This document shows positions 1 through 9,694 of a DNA stretch of 64,000 bases, one piece after another; position 1 is the first letter of the stretch; each line of letters begins with the position of its first letter. The translations under genes and the position numbers were made by a program. A model generated the notes under the pieces. It was not told the origin of the DNA, searched no databases, and saw only the letters and a program-made list of their open reading frames with translations. The stretch spans positions 37,740,124-37,804,123 of the forward strand of contig OY726565.1 of NCBI GenBank assembly GCA_963383645.1, in the 5' to 3' direction. This stretch comes from Muscardinus avellanarius (taxonomy: Eukaryota; Chordata; Mammalia; Rodentia; Gliridae).

Positions 1-277
1 GCTGCTGCTGACCTCATTGTGCTAGTCGCCCCAGTGCTTCTGAGGAGGACGGAATAGGACTGGCATGGAACCACTACCTTTGCAGTTGTTCCAGAGGACT
101 ACTCAGGAGGAGGATGTCTGTTTTTTTAAAATAAGTTGGGTCATTGCTTTAATAAAGATATCACAGATTTTGTTTTTAAAATCTTACACAGAATTTATTT
201 TTTGACACATTTATTGGTGCATTCTAGTTTCATATCATAACGTAGTTAATAGTGACATACTTAAACTGGATTTATGA
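1..277. other. Unassigned flank
   Basis: I recognise no repeat or gene. The DNA is AT-rich after base 120. Together with 511-956 it could be the 3' end of a transcript or a retrocopy, but I see no coding frame, splice pattern or poly(A) tail to support that. Confidence 0.4.
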
Positions 278-497
278 GCCGGGCGTGGTGGCGCACGCTT
301 GTAATCCCTGCGCTTGGGAGGCTGAGACTGGAGGATCACACGGGTTCGAAGCCAGCCTCAGCTACTTAGTGAGGCTCTCAGCAACTTAGTGAGACCCTGT
401 TTCCAAATAAAATACAAAAAAGGTCTGGGAGTATAGCCCGGAGGTAGAAAGCCTCTGGGTCCCACCCCCAGTACCACCAAAAATAAAAAAAAAAAAA
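278..497 (+). mobile_element. B1-dID SINE, type 2
   Basis: Complete dimer. The B1-like left half carries GGTTCGAAGCC, a full match to the RNA polymerase III B-box consensus. The right half has TCTGGGAGTATAGCC, followed by an A-rich tail. A 13-bp TSD (AAACTGGATTTAT) lies at 263-275 and 498-510, so this is a clean L1-type insertion. Confidence 0.93.
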
Positions 498-510
498 AAA
501 CTGGATTTAT

Positions 511-956
511 TAGTTTAAAAAAAAAGCCTTTCTTAAGTTCATGAATGTACAGGTACAAGTCTGTTTACTGTGGTTTGAAGGAAGCACTCATTTCATCTGG
601 TGGTATATTGTCCCACTTTCCCCGAGTTTCCATAACATTGCTTAAAGCAATCAATTGCCTGTTGAATCTGACTGGTTATGGATATATTCTGGTGATGTGG
701 TGCTGGGGTGTACTGAAACCTGGTGGTCTGTAGTTGGACTTTTCAGAAGGAGTTTATTCTTTTAAATGAACATGGGAATTTGAGTGAATGTTCCTATAAG
801 GACTATATCAAAGTTGATATAGAAATATACTTTAAAGGAAATTTGAGTCTATTTTGTCAATATAAAGAACCTATTTATGATCACTTCTGAACAAATTGTT
901 GACAAATAAGAATGCATCAGCTTTTTTGGTAAATGTTTCTATTTTAAGAAAAGCTA
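511..956. other. Unassigned unique DNA
   Basis: AT-rich, UTR-like sequence with no recognised repeat. The longest frame here is about 60 codons and has no family signature. Confidence 0.4.
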
Positions 957-1365
957 AACCAGGTGTGGTGGTGCATGTTTGTAATCTCAGTACTTGGGAG
1001 GCTGATACAGGAGTATTGTAGGTTCTTGGCCAGCCAGCCTCAGCTACTTAATGAGGCTCTCAGCAACTTAGTGAGATCCTGTTTTCAAGTAAAGTATAAA
1101 AAAGGTCTGGGAGGAGCCAGGTGTGGTGGCTCATGCTTGTAATCCCAGCATTTGGGAGGCTGAGACCGGAGGCTGGCGGTTCAGGGACAGCCTCAGCTAC
1201 TTAGTGAGGCCCTTTGCAATTCAATGAGACCCGGTTTCCAAATAAAGAAAAAAAATAGGGCTGGGGGTGTAGCTTAGAGATCAAATGCCCCTGGGTTCCA
1301 TCCCCAGTACTGCAAAAAAAAAAAAAAAAAAAAAAAAAGGTCCTGGAGGTAGAAGCTCCACCCTC

Positions 1366-1397
<32 letters not shown>
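957..1397 (+). mobile_element. Old B1-dID SINE, split by a younger SINE
   Basis: Left half at 957-1115. The ID-like right half resumes at 1339 (GGTCCTGGAGGTAGAAG) and ends in an (AC)n tract at 1373-1397. The sequence GGTCTGGGAG before the break and its near copy after it mark the target duplication of the inner element. Confidence 0.85.
1116..1338 (+). mobile_element. B1-dID SINE, type 1a, nested
   Basis: Full dimer ending CCCCAGTACTGC plus about 25 A. It sits inside the SINE at 957-1397 in the same orientation. Confidence 0.9.
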
Positions 1398-1472
1398 TTA
1401 TAGCATGAGTTCAGAAAAATGAAATATTTTTCAATATGATGTTTCATAATTCTGATTACTTGATTAGTTTTC

Positions 1473-1671
1473 TTTTTTTTTTTTTTTTTTTTCTTTTTGG
1501 TGGTACTGGGGTTCCTGGAAACCCTTCTACCTCCGGGCTACACTCCCGGACCTATTTTATATTTTTGAAACAGGGTCTCTTAAGCCAGCGCAGCTGGCTT
1601 CGAACCTGCGCGATCCTCCTGTCTCTGCCTCCCAAGCGCGGGGATTACAAGCGTGCGCCACCACATCCGGC
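1473..1671 (-). mobile_element. B1-dID SINE, type 3
   Basis: Reverse-strand copy with a T-rich head. The short left half reads TCTCTTAAGCCAGCGCAGC where the type 2 middle is missing. A perfect 16-bp TSD (TACTTGATTAGTTTTC) lies at 1457-1472 and 1672-1687, implying a young insertion. Confidence 0.93.
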
Positions 1672-1687
1672 TACTTGATTAGTTTTC

Positions 1688-2329
1688 AAACTAAGTAAAC
1701 TGATATACATATTGAATCTGTACAAACAGCAGCACAAATGCATTCTGGTCGCCTTGGGATTGGAAAAGAAACTCCTAATGCTTTACTAAAGATTAAATAC
1801 CTTTGTCTTGAAAGAGTTTTGAGAAATCAGAACAAAATGCTTTACTTTTTTTTTCTTTTAAATCCTAGGAAGGGTCACATTGCTGGCTTCCAAATGCACA
1901 CCCAAGGCCAAAATGTACCATTAGTTCTAGGCATGTAATTTTGTTTGGAGTCCCTGGGACAGTTTGCAGATAACTCAGCACAATATTTGGCCATGGGTGA
2001 AAGCCATGTTTGCTGATGGAGTGGATTTTTGCAGTTTATTTATTGTTTTCATGGTTGTAAGGTTACTCCTGAGAATCAAAAAGGGCTCAGGTTCAACCAG
2101 GCGCTTTCCTCCGCTAGACACACAGTCGAGCTCTCTACCCTGTGCAGTTCTGTTCACTCACAGTCATGTTTCTGGCCACTGGACTCCTCCCTTTTCCCTT
2201 CATACGAACTGCAAATGCTATCGCCCAGTTTCCAGCCACACAAAGGCCTGTCCTCTTCACCTTAGCCTGGATCTTGGTACCACTGCTCCCCCCTTCCATC
2301 TCCTCCCATTCCAGATGGTCCTATGATCA
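1688..2329. other. Unique DNA, possibly older L2 at its end
   Basis: No young repeat. From about 2140 the sequence becomes C/T-rich and may be the upstream continuation of the L2 piece that follows. Frames of 60-150 codons cross it but show no protein family. Confidence 0.4.
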
Positions 2330-2690
2330 CGAGATTAATTTTCCCAAAGCACAGCTGTGCCGATCTGTCCACTCTTCAGTTATCTACTGGGACTCCTACT
2401 TGCTGCCAAACACCCAGGTTGGGCATTTTGAAGCCCTTCCATCATCTGGCACCCACTTAACTTTTCCAGTGGCACTCCCTCCGCTCGGCAGCAGGGTCCG
2501 TTGGGTTCAGGGATTTCAGATGATGGGCTGTTCTCCAAACACATACCCAGTGAACATTTGGTGCTTCTCCTCCACCCATGTTCTTCCTCTTACCTGAGAC
2601 ACATCCATTCTCTGCTCCTGCAGAGACCTGCTTACTCTTTACAACCCAGATCAGGGTCTTTCACCTTCAGAGGTAAAAAGCTTCTGGGTT
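2330..2690 (+). mobile_element. L2 LINE fragment
   Basis: Matches the mammalian L2 3' coding region in order: AAAGCACAGCTGTGCCGAT, then CCATCATCTGGCACCCAC, then CTGTTCTCCAAACACA and CATGTTCTTCCTCTTACC. It is heavily diverged, as expected of an ancient element. The 151-codon frame at 2142-2597 is not a gene. Confidence 0.65.
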
Positions 2691-2976
2691 CAATCCATAA
2701 TACAAATAAATAAGCAAGAAAAACAAAAGAATTAGGTTACTTTGGAGTAGGCTTTGCCTCATTAAATCCAGTCTTTCACAATTCTGTGAAGTCTTTTGGA
2801 TATGAAGCATCATCGGCATTATCGTAAGTCTCTCTTGGCTTTGGACTTCTCAGGCCCTTGAACGCTCTGGGTGTCCTTTTAACTCCTGTGGCTCTAGATG
2901 TCTGATGATCAGTACGTGAGAAGGAGGGATGAATATAAAGTGAAGCAAAGCAATTCTAAGTATAATTATTAGCTTT

Positions 2977-3174
2977 GTTTGTTTGTTTGTTTGTTTGTTA
3001 CTCGGGATTGAACCCAGAGGCTTTCTTCTTCTGAGCTATACCACCAGCTCTTTTTATTTTTTATTTTGAAATAGGAGCTCGCTAAGTTGCTGAGGCTGGT
3101 CTTGAACCTGTGATCCTCCTGTCTCTGTCTCCCAAGTACTGGGATTATAGGATTTGCCACCATGCCTGTTTTGG
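2977..3174 (-). mobile_element. Old B1-dID SINE
   Basis: Head is a (GTTT)n tail. The TSD TTATTAGCTTT lies at 2966-2976 and 3175-3185. Divergence in both halves (GCTCGCTAAGTTGCTGAGG) suggests an older subfamily. Confidence 0.85.
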
Positions 3175-3185
3175 TTATTAGCTTT

Positions 3186-3549
3186 TTACTAAAAACTTTC
3201 TGAAGAGCAGTCTATATGGTTTTACCATGCACATTTACAAGCAATTTTAACTATGCTCATGTATCTAATTGTGGAGATGATGGTGTATCTCTCAAAAATG
3301 GAATTGAAAGGCTATCTGCATACCTACCTATCACTTCCTATGTATGAACCTAGCCATCTAAACTTCTAAATATTATAACTATTAATAGAAACATAACTAT
3401 AAATATTATAACTAAATGTTTATAACTTTTATCATCTTTGCTGCCAGATTTTATTTCTAAGTTAGCTTTGGTACAATTCATGTAAATCATGACTCCTATT
3501 CATGGGTAGAGATTAGATTTTGGATTTGAACATTAAAACATTTAAATAA
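3186..3549. other. Unassigned AT-rich DNA
   Basis: No repeat or coding signal recognised. Contains short ATTATAACTA-type direct repeats near 3370-3420. Confidence 0.4.
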
Positions 3550-3735
3550 GCTGGGCGTGGTGACGCACTCTTGTAGTCCGGGGCTTGGGAGGTGGAGACA
3601 GGAGGATCGCGCAGGTTCGAAGCCAGCCTGGCTGGCTTAAGAGACCCTGTTTCCAAATAAAATATAAAATAGGTTTGGGAGTGTAGCCCAGAGGTATAAG
3701 GGTTCCATCCCCAGTTCCAACAAACAAACAAAACC
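3550..3735 (+). mobile_element. B1-dID SINE, type 3
   Basis: Short left half (CAGCCTGGCTGGCTTAAGAG), right half TCTGGGAGTGTAGCC-like, tail (CAAA)n. About 30 bases shorter than type 2 copies. Confidence 0.88.
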
Positions 3736-4013
3736 ACCATTTAAGTATGTTTTTCTTTTTCCCACCAGATATTAAAAACAAATCGATGTTTCTTGGTGAT
3801 CTTTAATCACTCATGAAAACTGTAGTCCTTTGTGTGAGATCAAACATGAGTCATGTTTCTAAAGCAACTTATTCTGTACCTACTAAGAGAAAAACATCCT
3901 TTTTATATTCTAAGATGGTAAAAGAGGTTAAATTTACTCTTGTAAGTAGGTGTTCAGCAAGAATCACTATTAAAATTTTCCAATGAAATTTATGAAATAT
4001 TTAATATATTCTT

Positions 4014-4252
4014 TTTTATTTTTTACTTTTACTTTTTATTTATTTATTTATTTAATTTGGCAGGTTTGGGGATGGAACCCAGGGGCATATGACCTCCGAG
4101 CTACACCCCCCTGCCCTATATTTTATTCTTTATTTTGAAACTGGGTCTCACTGAGTTGCAGAGGGCCTCACTAAGTAGCTGAGGCTGTCCACGATCCTCC
4201 GGTCTCAGCCTCCCAAATGCTGGAATTACAAGCGTGCGCCACCACGCCTGGC
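4014..4252 (-). mobile_element. B1-dID SINE, type 1b
   Basis: Head is a T/A-rich tail, then GGTTTGGGGATGGAACCC. A perfect 21-bp TSD lies at 3993-4013 and 4253-4273, one of the longest in the window. Confidence 0.92.
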
Positions 4253-4315
4253 TGAAATATTTAATATATTCTTAAGCAGCAATTTCCCTGTGGTTTAGTT
4301 TTTACTTATGCTTTA

Positions 4316-4772
4316 TTTTATTTTATTTTTTTTCTGATTATTTTTTTCCATTTTTATTTTTATTTTTTTTACAATTTTTTTATTGAACATAAATAGTATA
4401 CATTTACACTATATTTGGTGCCCTTTTCCCCCACCCCCATTTTCCCTTCCCCCCTCCCACCAATGGTTGTCCAGGTTAACCATGTCTTATTCATAATTTT
4501 ACACATGTTCAGGTGGAGATCTGTGTGGAGACTCCTAAGAAAGGTGGGAATAGATACACCATATGATCCAGCTATACCACTCCTGGGTATCTTTCCAAAG
4601 GGGTTGAATTCAGAGAACTACAGCAACATATGCATACTTATGTTCATAGCAGCACAATTTGTAATAGCCAAAATATGGAACCAACCCAGATCACCATCAA
4701 CAGATGAATGGATAGCAAAACTGTGGGAAATACACACAGTGGAATTCTATTCAGCCATAAAGAAGAACAAAA
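4316..4772. mobile_element. 5'-inverted L1 insertion (twin priming)
   Basis: 4316-4508 is the L1 3' UTR and A-rich tail read on the minus strand. 4509-4772 is the ORF2 C-terminal region read on the plus strand. The latter encodes the TPYDPAIPLLGI and AAQFVIAKIWNQP motifs typical of the ORF2 protein tail. A perfect 16-bp TSD (TTTTACTTATGCTTTA) flanks the whole at 4300-4315 and 4773-4788, so both halves arrived together. Confidence 0.92.
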
Positions 4773-4789
4773 TTTTACTTATGCTTTAG
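4415..4789 (+). pseudogene. L1 ORF2 C-terminal fragment in frame with 3' UTR
   Basis: An open frame of 124 codons joins antisense 3' UTR to about 90 codons of ORF2 C-terminus. Motifs seen: DTPYDPAIPLLGI, MFIAAQFVIAKIWNQP, AAIKKNK-like end. ORF2 protein is the endonuclease and reverse transcriptase of L1; neither catalytic domain is present here. The start methionine is in the inverted UTR, so this is an accidental frame. Confidence 0.85.
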
Positions 4790-4923
4790 AAGTGAAACTT
4801 TCCAGGCTTGGCAATTAAGTAACTTGTAATTCCAGTACTTGGAGGCTGAGACAGGAGGATCACAGGTATAACATCAGCCTCATCAACTTTGCGAAACTCT
4901 GTTTGAAATTAAAAATAAAAAGT

Positions 4924-5131
4924 TGGTGGGGTGCGGTGGCACACGCTTGTAATCCCCACGCTTGGAAGGCTGAGACAGGAGGATTGCACAGGTTCAAAGC
5001 CAGCCTCAGCTACTTGGTGAGGCTCTCAGCAACTTAGTGAGACCCTGTTTCCAAATAAAATAGGAAATAGGTCTGGGAGTATAGCCTGGAGGTAGAAAGC
5101 CTCTGGGTTCCACCCCTAGTACCACCAAAAA

Positions 5132-5170
<39 letters not shown>

Positions 5171-5183
5171 AATAAAAATAAAA
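4924..5183 (+). mobile_element. B1-dID SINE, type 2, nested
   Basis: Full dimer with an (AAAT)n tail of about 50 bases. It sits directly after the left half of the SINE begun at 4802. Confidence 0.88.
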
Positions 5184-5185
5184 TG

Positions 5186-5327
5186 TTGGGTGTGGTGGTG
5201 CACACTTGTAATCCCAGAATTTGGGAGGCTGAGACAGGAGGATCGCAGGTTCATGGACAGCCTCAGTTACCTAGGGAGGCCCTTCTCAAACTCAGTGAGA
5301 CCCTGTTTCAAAATAAAGAATAGGGTG
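5186..5327 (+). mobile_element. B1-like left half of a SINE, nested
   Basis: Runs from GTTGGGTGTGGTGGTGC to CAAAATAAAGAATAGGG and is then broken by the next SINE. Confidence 0.8.
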
Positions 5328-5509
5328 GGCATGGTGGTACATGCACTTGGAAGGCTGAGACAGGAGGATCACACAGGTTCAAAGCCAGCCTCAGCTATTT
5401 AGTGAGACCCTGTTTCCAAATAAAGTATAAAGTAGGTCTGGGAGTATAGCTCAGAGGTAGAAAAGCCCCTGGGTTCCACCCTCAGTACCACAAAAAAAAA
5501 AAAAAAAAA
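5328..5509 (+). mobile_element. B1-dID SINE, type 2, nested
   Basis: Lacks part of the 5' half (the CTTGTAATCCC stretch is missing) and one AACTTAGTGAG repeat. Otherwise a complete right half with a poly(A) tail. Confidence 0.85.
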
Positions 5510-5510
5510 T

Positions 5511-5735
5511 AGCTGGGCGTGGTTGTGCACACTTGTAATCCCAGCATTTGGGAAGCTGAGACAGGAGGTTTGCAGTTCGGGGACAGCCTCAGCTATTTGT
5601 GCCCTTTGCAACTCAGTGAGACTCTGATTCAAAATAAAGAGTAAAAAATAAGGCTTGGGGATATAGCTCGGAGGTAGAATGCTCCTGGGTTCCATCCCCA
5701 GTACTGCAAAAAAAAAAAAAAAAAAAAAAATTAAA
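5511..5735 (+). mobile_element. B1-dID SINE, type 1a, nested
   Basis: Complete dimer ending CCCCAGTACTGC and about 23 A. It is the last member of the stack. Confidence 0.88.
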
Positions 5736-6123
5736 AAGAAAAAGGCCTGAAGGAGGTAGAATGCCCTTCGGTTCAATCCCCAGTAAGTGAAACTTTGGAC
5801 ACGACACATTCTAGATGAGCATTTCTTTGTGAAACAGGTGCCTTAGATTTAGGATATCGCAAAGTTTATTTAATCCACATTTTTACTCATTTGTTTAATC
5901 TTATGTCTTTAAATTTGTGGGTTTTAGAAGTAGCATGAAAAAGAGGGAGCAAGCTTAGGTTGAGATCTATTTTAACAGATAGTTTTTTTTATTAATTGGC
6001 ACGAGGATTGAACCTTGGGGGCATTCTACCTCTGAGCTACACCCCTAGTCCTATTTTATTTTTATTTTGAAATAGGCTCTCTCTAGGTTAATGAGAATCT
6101 CACTACTTGCTGAGGCCATTTTT

Positions 6124-7096
6124 ATTTATTTATTTATTTATTTTTAATTAATTTATTTTTTAAATTGGTGCATTGTAGTCATATATCAATCACATTGGAG
6201 TACAAGACTTGAGAGGATATACAAGCACACATCATCCAATGAACCCTCCTCCAGCCCCCATCCCATTCCCTCCCCCTCCCTCCATCCCACACTTCTTTGG
6301 TGATTTACTTTGATACATTTGTTTATGTACCTCCTGCATTTTAAAGAGGCTCCGTCCTCCAGTATTACATACCCTCTGATTGGTCACATTAGTTGCTTCA
6401 CTATAGGGCCCTTTCTATAGCTCAACCTCTTCCTGTTGCCCTTTTCCTCCTAGTTATTGCTGATTAAGAGAAGCGTCTGATTTATATTTTCTGCGATATT
6501 TCTCTGTGCATGCTGCGTTGCAAGTACCAGTCCCACTCTTGATGGTCCCAATAGTGGCCTGGCTACTCAATGGACTGATCCAGACCTCGCTGGCTCAAGC
6601 AGCGGCCTTGCCTCATGGGAGGCCCCAGTTCTGGTCTCGCTGGCCCCTGAACCGGTCTAACCCCTAAGCTGGCTTTGGTCCCGGCCTTGGAGGCCGCAGG
6701 AGTGAACTTGCCTCACGCCAGGCTCCGATGCTGGCCATTGGCCCCTGCACCGGTCTAACCCCTTGGCAGGATTCCAATCCTGGCCTCGGAGGCCCCAGCA
6801 CCGGCCTAGCCTCATGGCAGGCTCCAATGCCGGCCTCGTTGGCCCCAGCACCAGCCTAACCCCTCGGCAGGCTCCGATCCCGGCCTCGGAGGCCCCAGCA
6901 CTGGTCATGCCTCAAGGCAGGCTCCGATGCCTGCCTCGCTGGCTCCAGCACCGGCCTAACCCCTCGGCAGGCTCTTATCCTGGCCTCGAGGCCCCAGTAC
7001 CGGCCTTGCCTCAAGGCAGGCTCTGATGCCGGCCTCGCTGGCCCCAGCACCGGCCTAATCCCTTGGCAGGCTCCGATCCCGGATTTGGAGGCCCCT
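6124..7096 (-). mobile_element. VNTR-L1 composite retrotransposon (SVA-like layout)
   Basis: Read on the minus strand: GC-rich 50-bp tandem repeats (7096-6566), a linker of about 190 bp with a CCAAT-type motif (ACCAATCA), an L1-type 3' end with a purine-rich G tract (about 6379-6159), and an (AAAT)n-rich tail. A ~16-bp TSD with one mismatch lies at 6107-6123 and 7097-7112. No coding frame spans it, so mobilisation would depend on L1 proteins supplied in trans. The 5' end starts inside the VNTR and may be truncated. An alternative is an unusual L1 subfamily whose 3' UTR contains the VNTR. Confidence 0.75.
6566..7096. repeat. 50-bp GC-rich VNTR with 100-bp dimer structure
   Basis: Repeat boundaries fall at about 6566, 6616, 6666, 6716, 6765, 6816, 6866, 6916, 6966, 7015 and 7065, giving ten units plus a partial one. 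Two unit types alternate: one contains CCTAACCCCTCGGCA, the other CCTAGCCTCATGGCA or CTTGCCTCAAGGCA. Units at the 6566 end are more diverged. CpG is frequent. Confidence 0.93.
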
Positions 7097-7210
7097 TTGC
7101 TGAGGCTATTTTGAACCTGCACTCTTCCTGTCTCAGCCTCCCAAGTACTGGGATTACTTGGTGTGTGTTACCATTCCCTGTTTAACAGAAAAGTTTAAGA
7201 GAAAAAAAAG

Positions 7211-7343
7211 GAGCAGGGTGTGGTGGCACTTGCCTGAAATCCCAGTACTTGAGACAGGATGACCACAGATTCAAGACCAGCCTCAGTAATTTAACGCTGT
7301 TTCCATATAATAAATAAAATAGGGCTGATGATGTAGTCTGGAG

Positions 7344-7384
<41 letters not shown>
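7211..7384 (+). mobile_element. Old B1-dID SINE with (AC)n tail
   Basis: Shortened left half, right half stops at GTAGTCTGGAGATAC, followed by an (AC)n tract at 7346-7383. Confidence 0.8.
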
Positions 7385-7385
<1 letters not shown>

Positions 7386-7430
7386 TTGGTAACAATTTAG
7401 ATAAATGACATCTAAAAGTCGGCAATGTGT

Positions 7431-7620
7431 GCTGGGCATGGTGGTTTGTAATCCCTGCATTTGGGAGGCTGAGACAGGAGGATCGCACTGGTTCGAAGTC
7501 AGCCTCAGCTACTTAGTGAGACCCTGTTTCCAAATAAAATATAAAATAGGTCTGGGAGTATAGCCCAGAGGTAGAAAGCCTCTGGGTTCCACCCCTAGTA
7601 CCACCAAAAAAAAAAAAAAA
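7431..7620 (+). mobile_element. B1-dID SINE, type 2, short form
   Basis: Lacks the GAGGCTCTCAGCAACTTAGT segment. TSD AAAAGTCGGCAATGT (7415-7429) pairs with AGTCTGCAATGT after the tail. Confidence 0.88.
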
Positions 7621-7711
7621 AGTCTGCAATGTAAATCTATTTATATATGAATTACTTTAATGTATACAATGAAATTAAAAGATAAGTTTATAAAATACAT
7701 CTTGTTTTCTT

Positions 7712-7923
7712 TGTTTTTTTTTTTTTTTTGTGATACCAGGGATTGAGTCCAGGGGTGTTCTACCTCTGAGCTACACACCAAACCCTATTTTATTTAATTT
7801 GAAACAGCATCTTACTAAGTTACAGAGGGCCTCACCAATTGCCGAGGCTGGCCTTGAACCTGCGACCCTCTTGTGTCAGCCTCCCAAGTATTGGGATTAC
7901 AGATGTGTACTACATGCCTGGCT
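7712..7923 (-). mobile_element. Old B1-dID SINE
   Basis: T-rich head, right half GATACCAGGGATTGAGTCC, diverged left half. CATCTTGTTTTCTTT before and CATGTTGTTTTCTTA after form the TSD. Confidence 0.85.
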
Positions 7924-8014
7924 ACATGTTGTTTTCTTAAATCTGAGTTGAAAATATGGCAACACGGATATGTTCATAGAAGAGGAACCAGGAAAGGCCA
8001 ATAGCAGGGGAAAC

Positions 8015-8125
8015 CGGTGGCTTGGATTCAGATTTCAGCTTACCGTGAGCATGGGCAAATGACTCTCAGTGCCTCAGTTTCCTTGTATGTAAAATGAGGA
8101 GAGTGATGCCATTTCATCATAGAGT
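8015..8125 (+). mobile_element. MIR SINE fragment
   Basis: Core MIR order is visible: TTGGATTCAGATTTCAGC, GGGCAAATGACTCTCAGTGC, CCTCAGTTTCCTTGTATG, AAAATGAGGAGAGTGATG. Ancient mammalian tRNA-derived SINE. Confidence 0.8.
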
Positions 8126-8147
8126 ACTTTTAAATTTTGATGGCTTG

Positions 8148-8364
8148 GCCAGGCATGGTGGCGCAGGTTTGTAATCCCAGCAGGCGGAGACGGGAGTACT
8201 GCGGTTCACCGACAGCCTCAGCTACTTAGCAAGGCCCTCTGCAACTCAGTGAGACCCTTTTTCAAAAACTAAAAAGACTAATAAATAGGGCTAGGGGTGT
8301 AGCTTGGAGGTAGAAGGCCCCTGGGTTCCATCCCCAGTACCACAAAAAAAAAAAAAAAAAAAAA
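8148..8364 (+). mobile_element. B1-dID SINE, type 1a
   Basis: Left half slightly shortened (GCAGGCGGAGACGGG), right half complete with CCCCAGTACC and about 22 A. Confidence 0.88.
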
Positions 8365-9004
8365 GGCTTAATAACATATAGTTGTCTGGGAGATTTTCCA
8401 ATAAATTTAGTTCATTAATGCTTTATTGCCACATTTTAAGTGTAGTTGTTTGTTTATTTTTATCTTTGTTGCACACAAAATTCTTGGAAACTGCTAGTTT
8501 ATCAACTCAAGTTCGTAGGAGAGGCAGCAGAATGTATTGTTTGAGTTTGGAATCTTGTTTGGGACATGCTTTGCTGCTGGGTACTCTGAGCAGACACAGC
8601 TTGAACGGCAGCCAATAATTCAGTATGGAATTTATGTTTCAAGCCCTCCCTTATCACTCAGCAGTCTGCTGTCTTATAGAAGCACTACTAAAAAGGCTAA
8701 GAAATCACCCATGGCATTGGACTGCTTTATGGTTTCTATATTTGCACTTGGAGATGCAGTGTTTATACATAGCATCTGGGTGACTCTTTTACAGCCAATT
8801 ACACTGGGTAATGTATAGCAATGGGGATACAGCATTAAATCTCATATTCTTTCTTTCTTTCTTTAGATGATTTGCTTTTTTTTTACAAATAAGTTTTCAG
8901 ATAAAAATAAAAAGTCTAGAAAAGGTGATCTCACACTAACCTCAACCTTACCAAAGAGAAATTAATTCTTGTTTTTCATTGACCTTAACCTTTTTCATTC
9001 ATTC
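8365..9004. other. Unassigned unique DNA
   Basis: No repeat recognised apart from a short (TTTC)n run near 8850. A 93-codon frame at 8537-8818 has no recognisable domain, no splice context and ordinary base composition; I do not call it a gene. Confidence 0.4.
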
Positions 9005-9195
9005 TTTTGTCCGTCGGTCCTTCCTTCCTCCCCTTTCTTTCTTCCTTTCTTTCATTCTTCTTTCTTTATTTCTTCTAGGGTTTGAAACCAGGGGCATTCT
9101 ACCTCGGTTACTGAGGCTGGTCTTGAATCTGCAATCCTCCTGTCTCAGCCTCCCAAGTACTGGGATTATATATGTGTGAGTTACCATGCCGGGCT
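9005..9195 (-). mobile_element. Old SINE, internally deleted, pyrimidine-rich tail
   Basis: T/C-rich head at 9005-9075, then GGTTTGAAACCAGGGGCATT and a left half. The junction CTACCTCGGTTACTGAGG shows loss of the segment between the halves. TSD CCTTTTTCATTC / CCTTTTCATTC. Confidence 0.8.
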
Positions 9196-9486
9196 CCTTT
9201 TCATTCTTAAACGGGGCAAGAAAAGTATATTCCCAAACAAGCAAACAAACAAACCAGAAGTGTTATATCATAAAGATGTATGTGTACATTCTGGGACGCA
9301 TAATATTCTGTACACTTAATTTAACAAAACTATGTGAGGCATCTTATAACTGGGGGAGTTTCTTAGTAGCTTTAGTGGCAATAAACGTTATGCAAGATAA
9401 CTATGGTTTAGACCTGTTAATTTTACTTTATTTTTCCCAGTTGATAGGAAGAGTCTCTACAAGGTGAGTTAAAATCATCATTATCA

Positions 9487-9678
9487 GCCGGGCGTGATGG
9501 CGCACGCTTGTAATCCCCACGCTTGGGAGGCAGAAACAGGAGGATCACGCAGCTTCAAACCCAGCCTAGCTGGTTTAAGAGACCCTGTTTCTAAATAAAA
9601 AATATAAAAAATAGGTGTCTGGGAGTGTAGCCCGGAGGTAGAAGGGTTTCCAGGAACCCCAGTACCTCCCCCCCAAAA
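9487..9678 (+). mobile_element. B1-dID SINE, type 3
   Basis: Typical short left half and GGGTTTCCAGGAACCCCAG end. The target ATCATCATTATCA at 9474-9486 recurs as ATTATCATTATCA at 9682-9694, directly before the next SINE. Confidence 0.9.
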
Positions 9679-9694
9679 AAAATTATCATTATCA

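Larger units (their letters stand above)
4802..5784 (+). mobile_element. Old SINE holding a stack of later SINEs
   Basis: Left half at 4802-4923; an ID-like right half closes the block at 5741-5784. The TSD AAGTGAAACTTT lies at 4790-4801 and 5785-5796 and encloses everything between. Which inner copy owns the terminal ID half cannot be decided by eye. Confidence 0.75.
5983..7180 (-). mobile_element. Old B1-dID SINE, host of the VNTR composite
   Basis: Right half and start of left half at 5983-6106; the left half resumes at 7113 with TTGAACCTGCACTC. The SINE's own TSD (TTTAACAGA) lies at about 5971 and 7181. Because the SINE consensus is single-copy at the break, the repeated TTGCTGAGGC-ATTTT must be a target duplication of the insert. 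Confidence 0.88.

Noticed and set aside
1..960. Processed pseudogene or 3' UTR of a gene
   Set aside because: UTR-like look, but no coding part, poly(A) tail or TSD could be shown.
2142..2597. 151-codon plus-strand frame
   Set aside because: Coincides with an L2 fragment; no domain, no splice or start context.
5399..5809. 136-codon minus-strand frame and many similar frames with VLGVEPRGFLPP, SASQAPDYK or LSQPPKYWDY phrases
   Set aside because: These are translations of the B1-dID SINE and recur wherever a SINE lies; no conserved protein.
6657..7122. Repetitive 83-88-codon frames on both strands
   Set aside because: By-products of a 50-bp GC-rich tandem repeat without stops; period is not a multiple of three, so no stable repeat protein.
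8537..8818. 93-codon frame in unique DNA
   Set aside because: Looks hydrophobic in places but matches no family I know and lacks exon signals.
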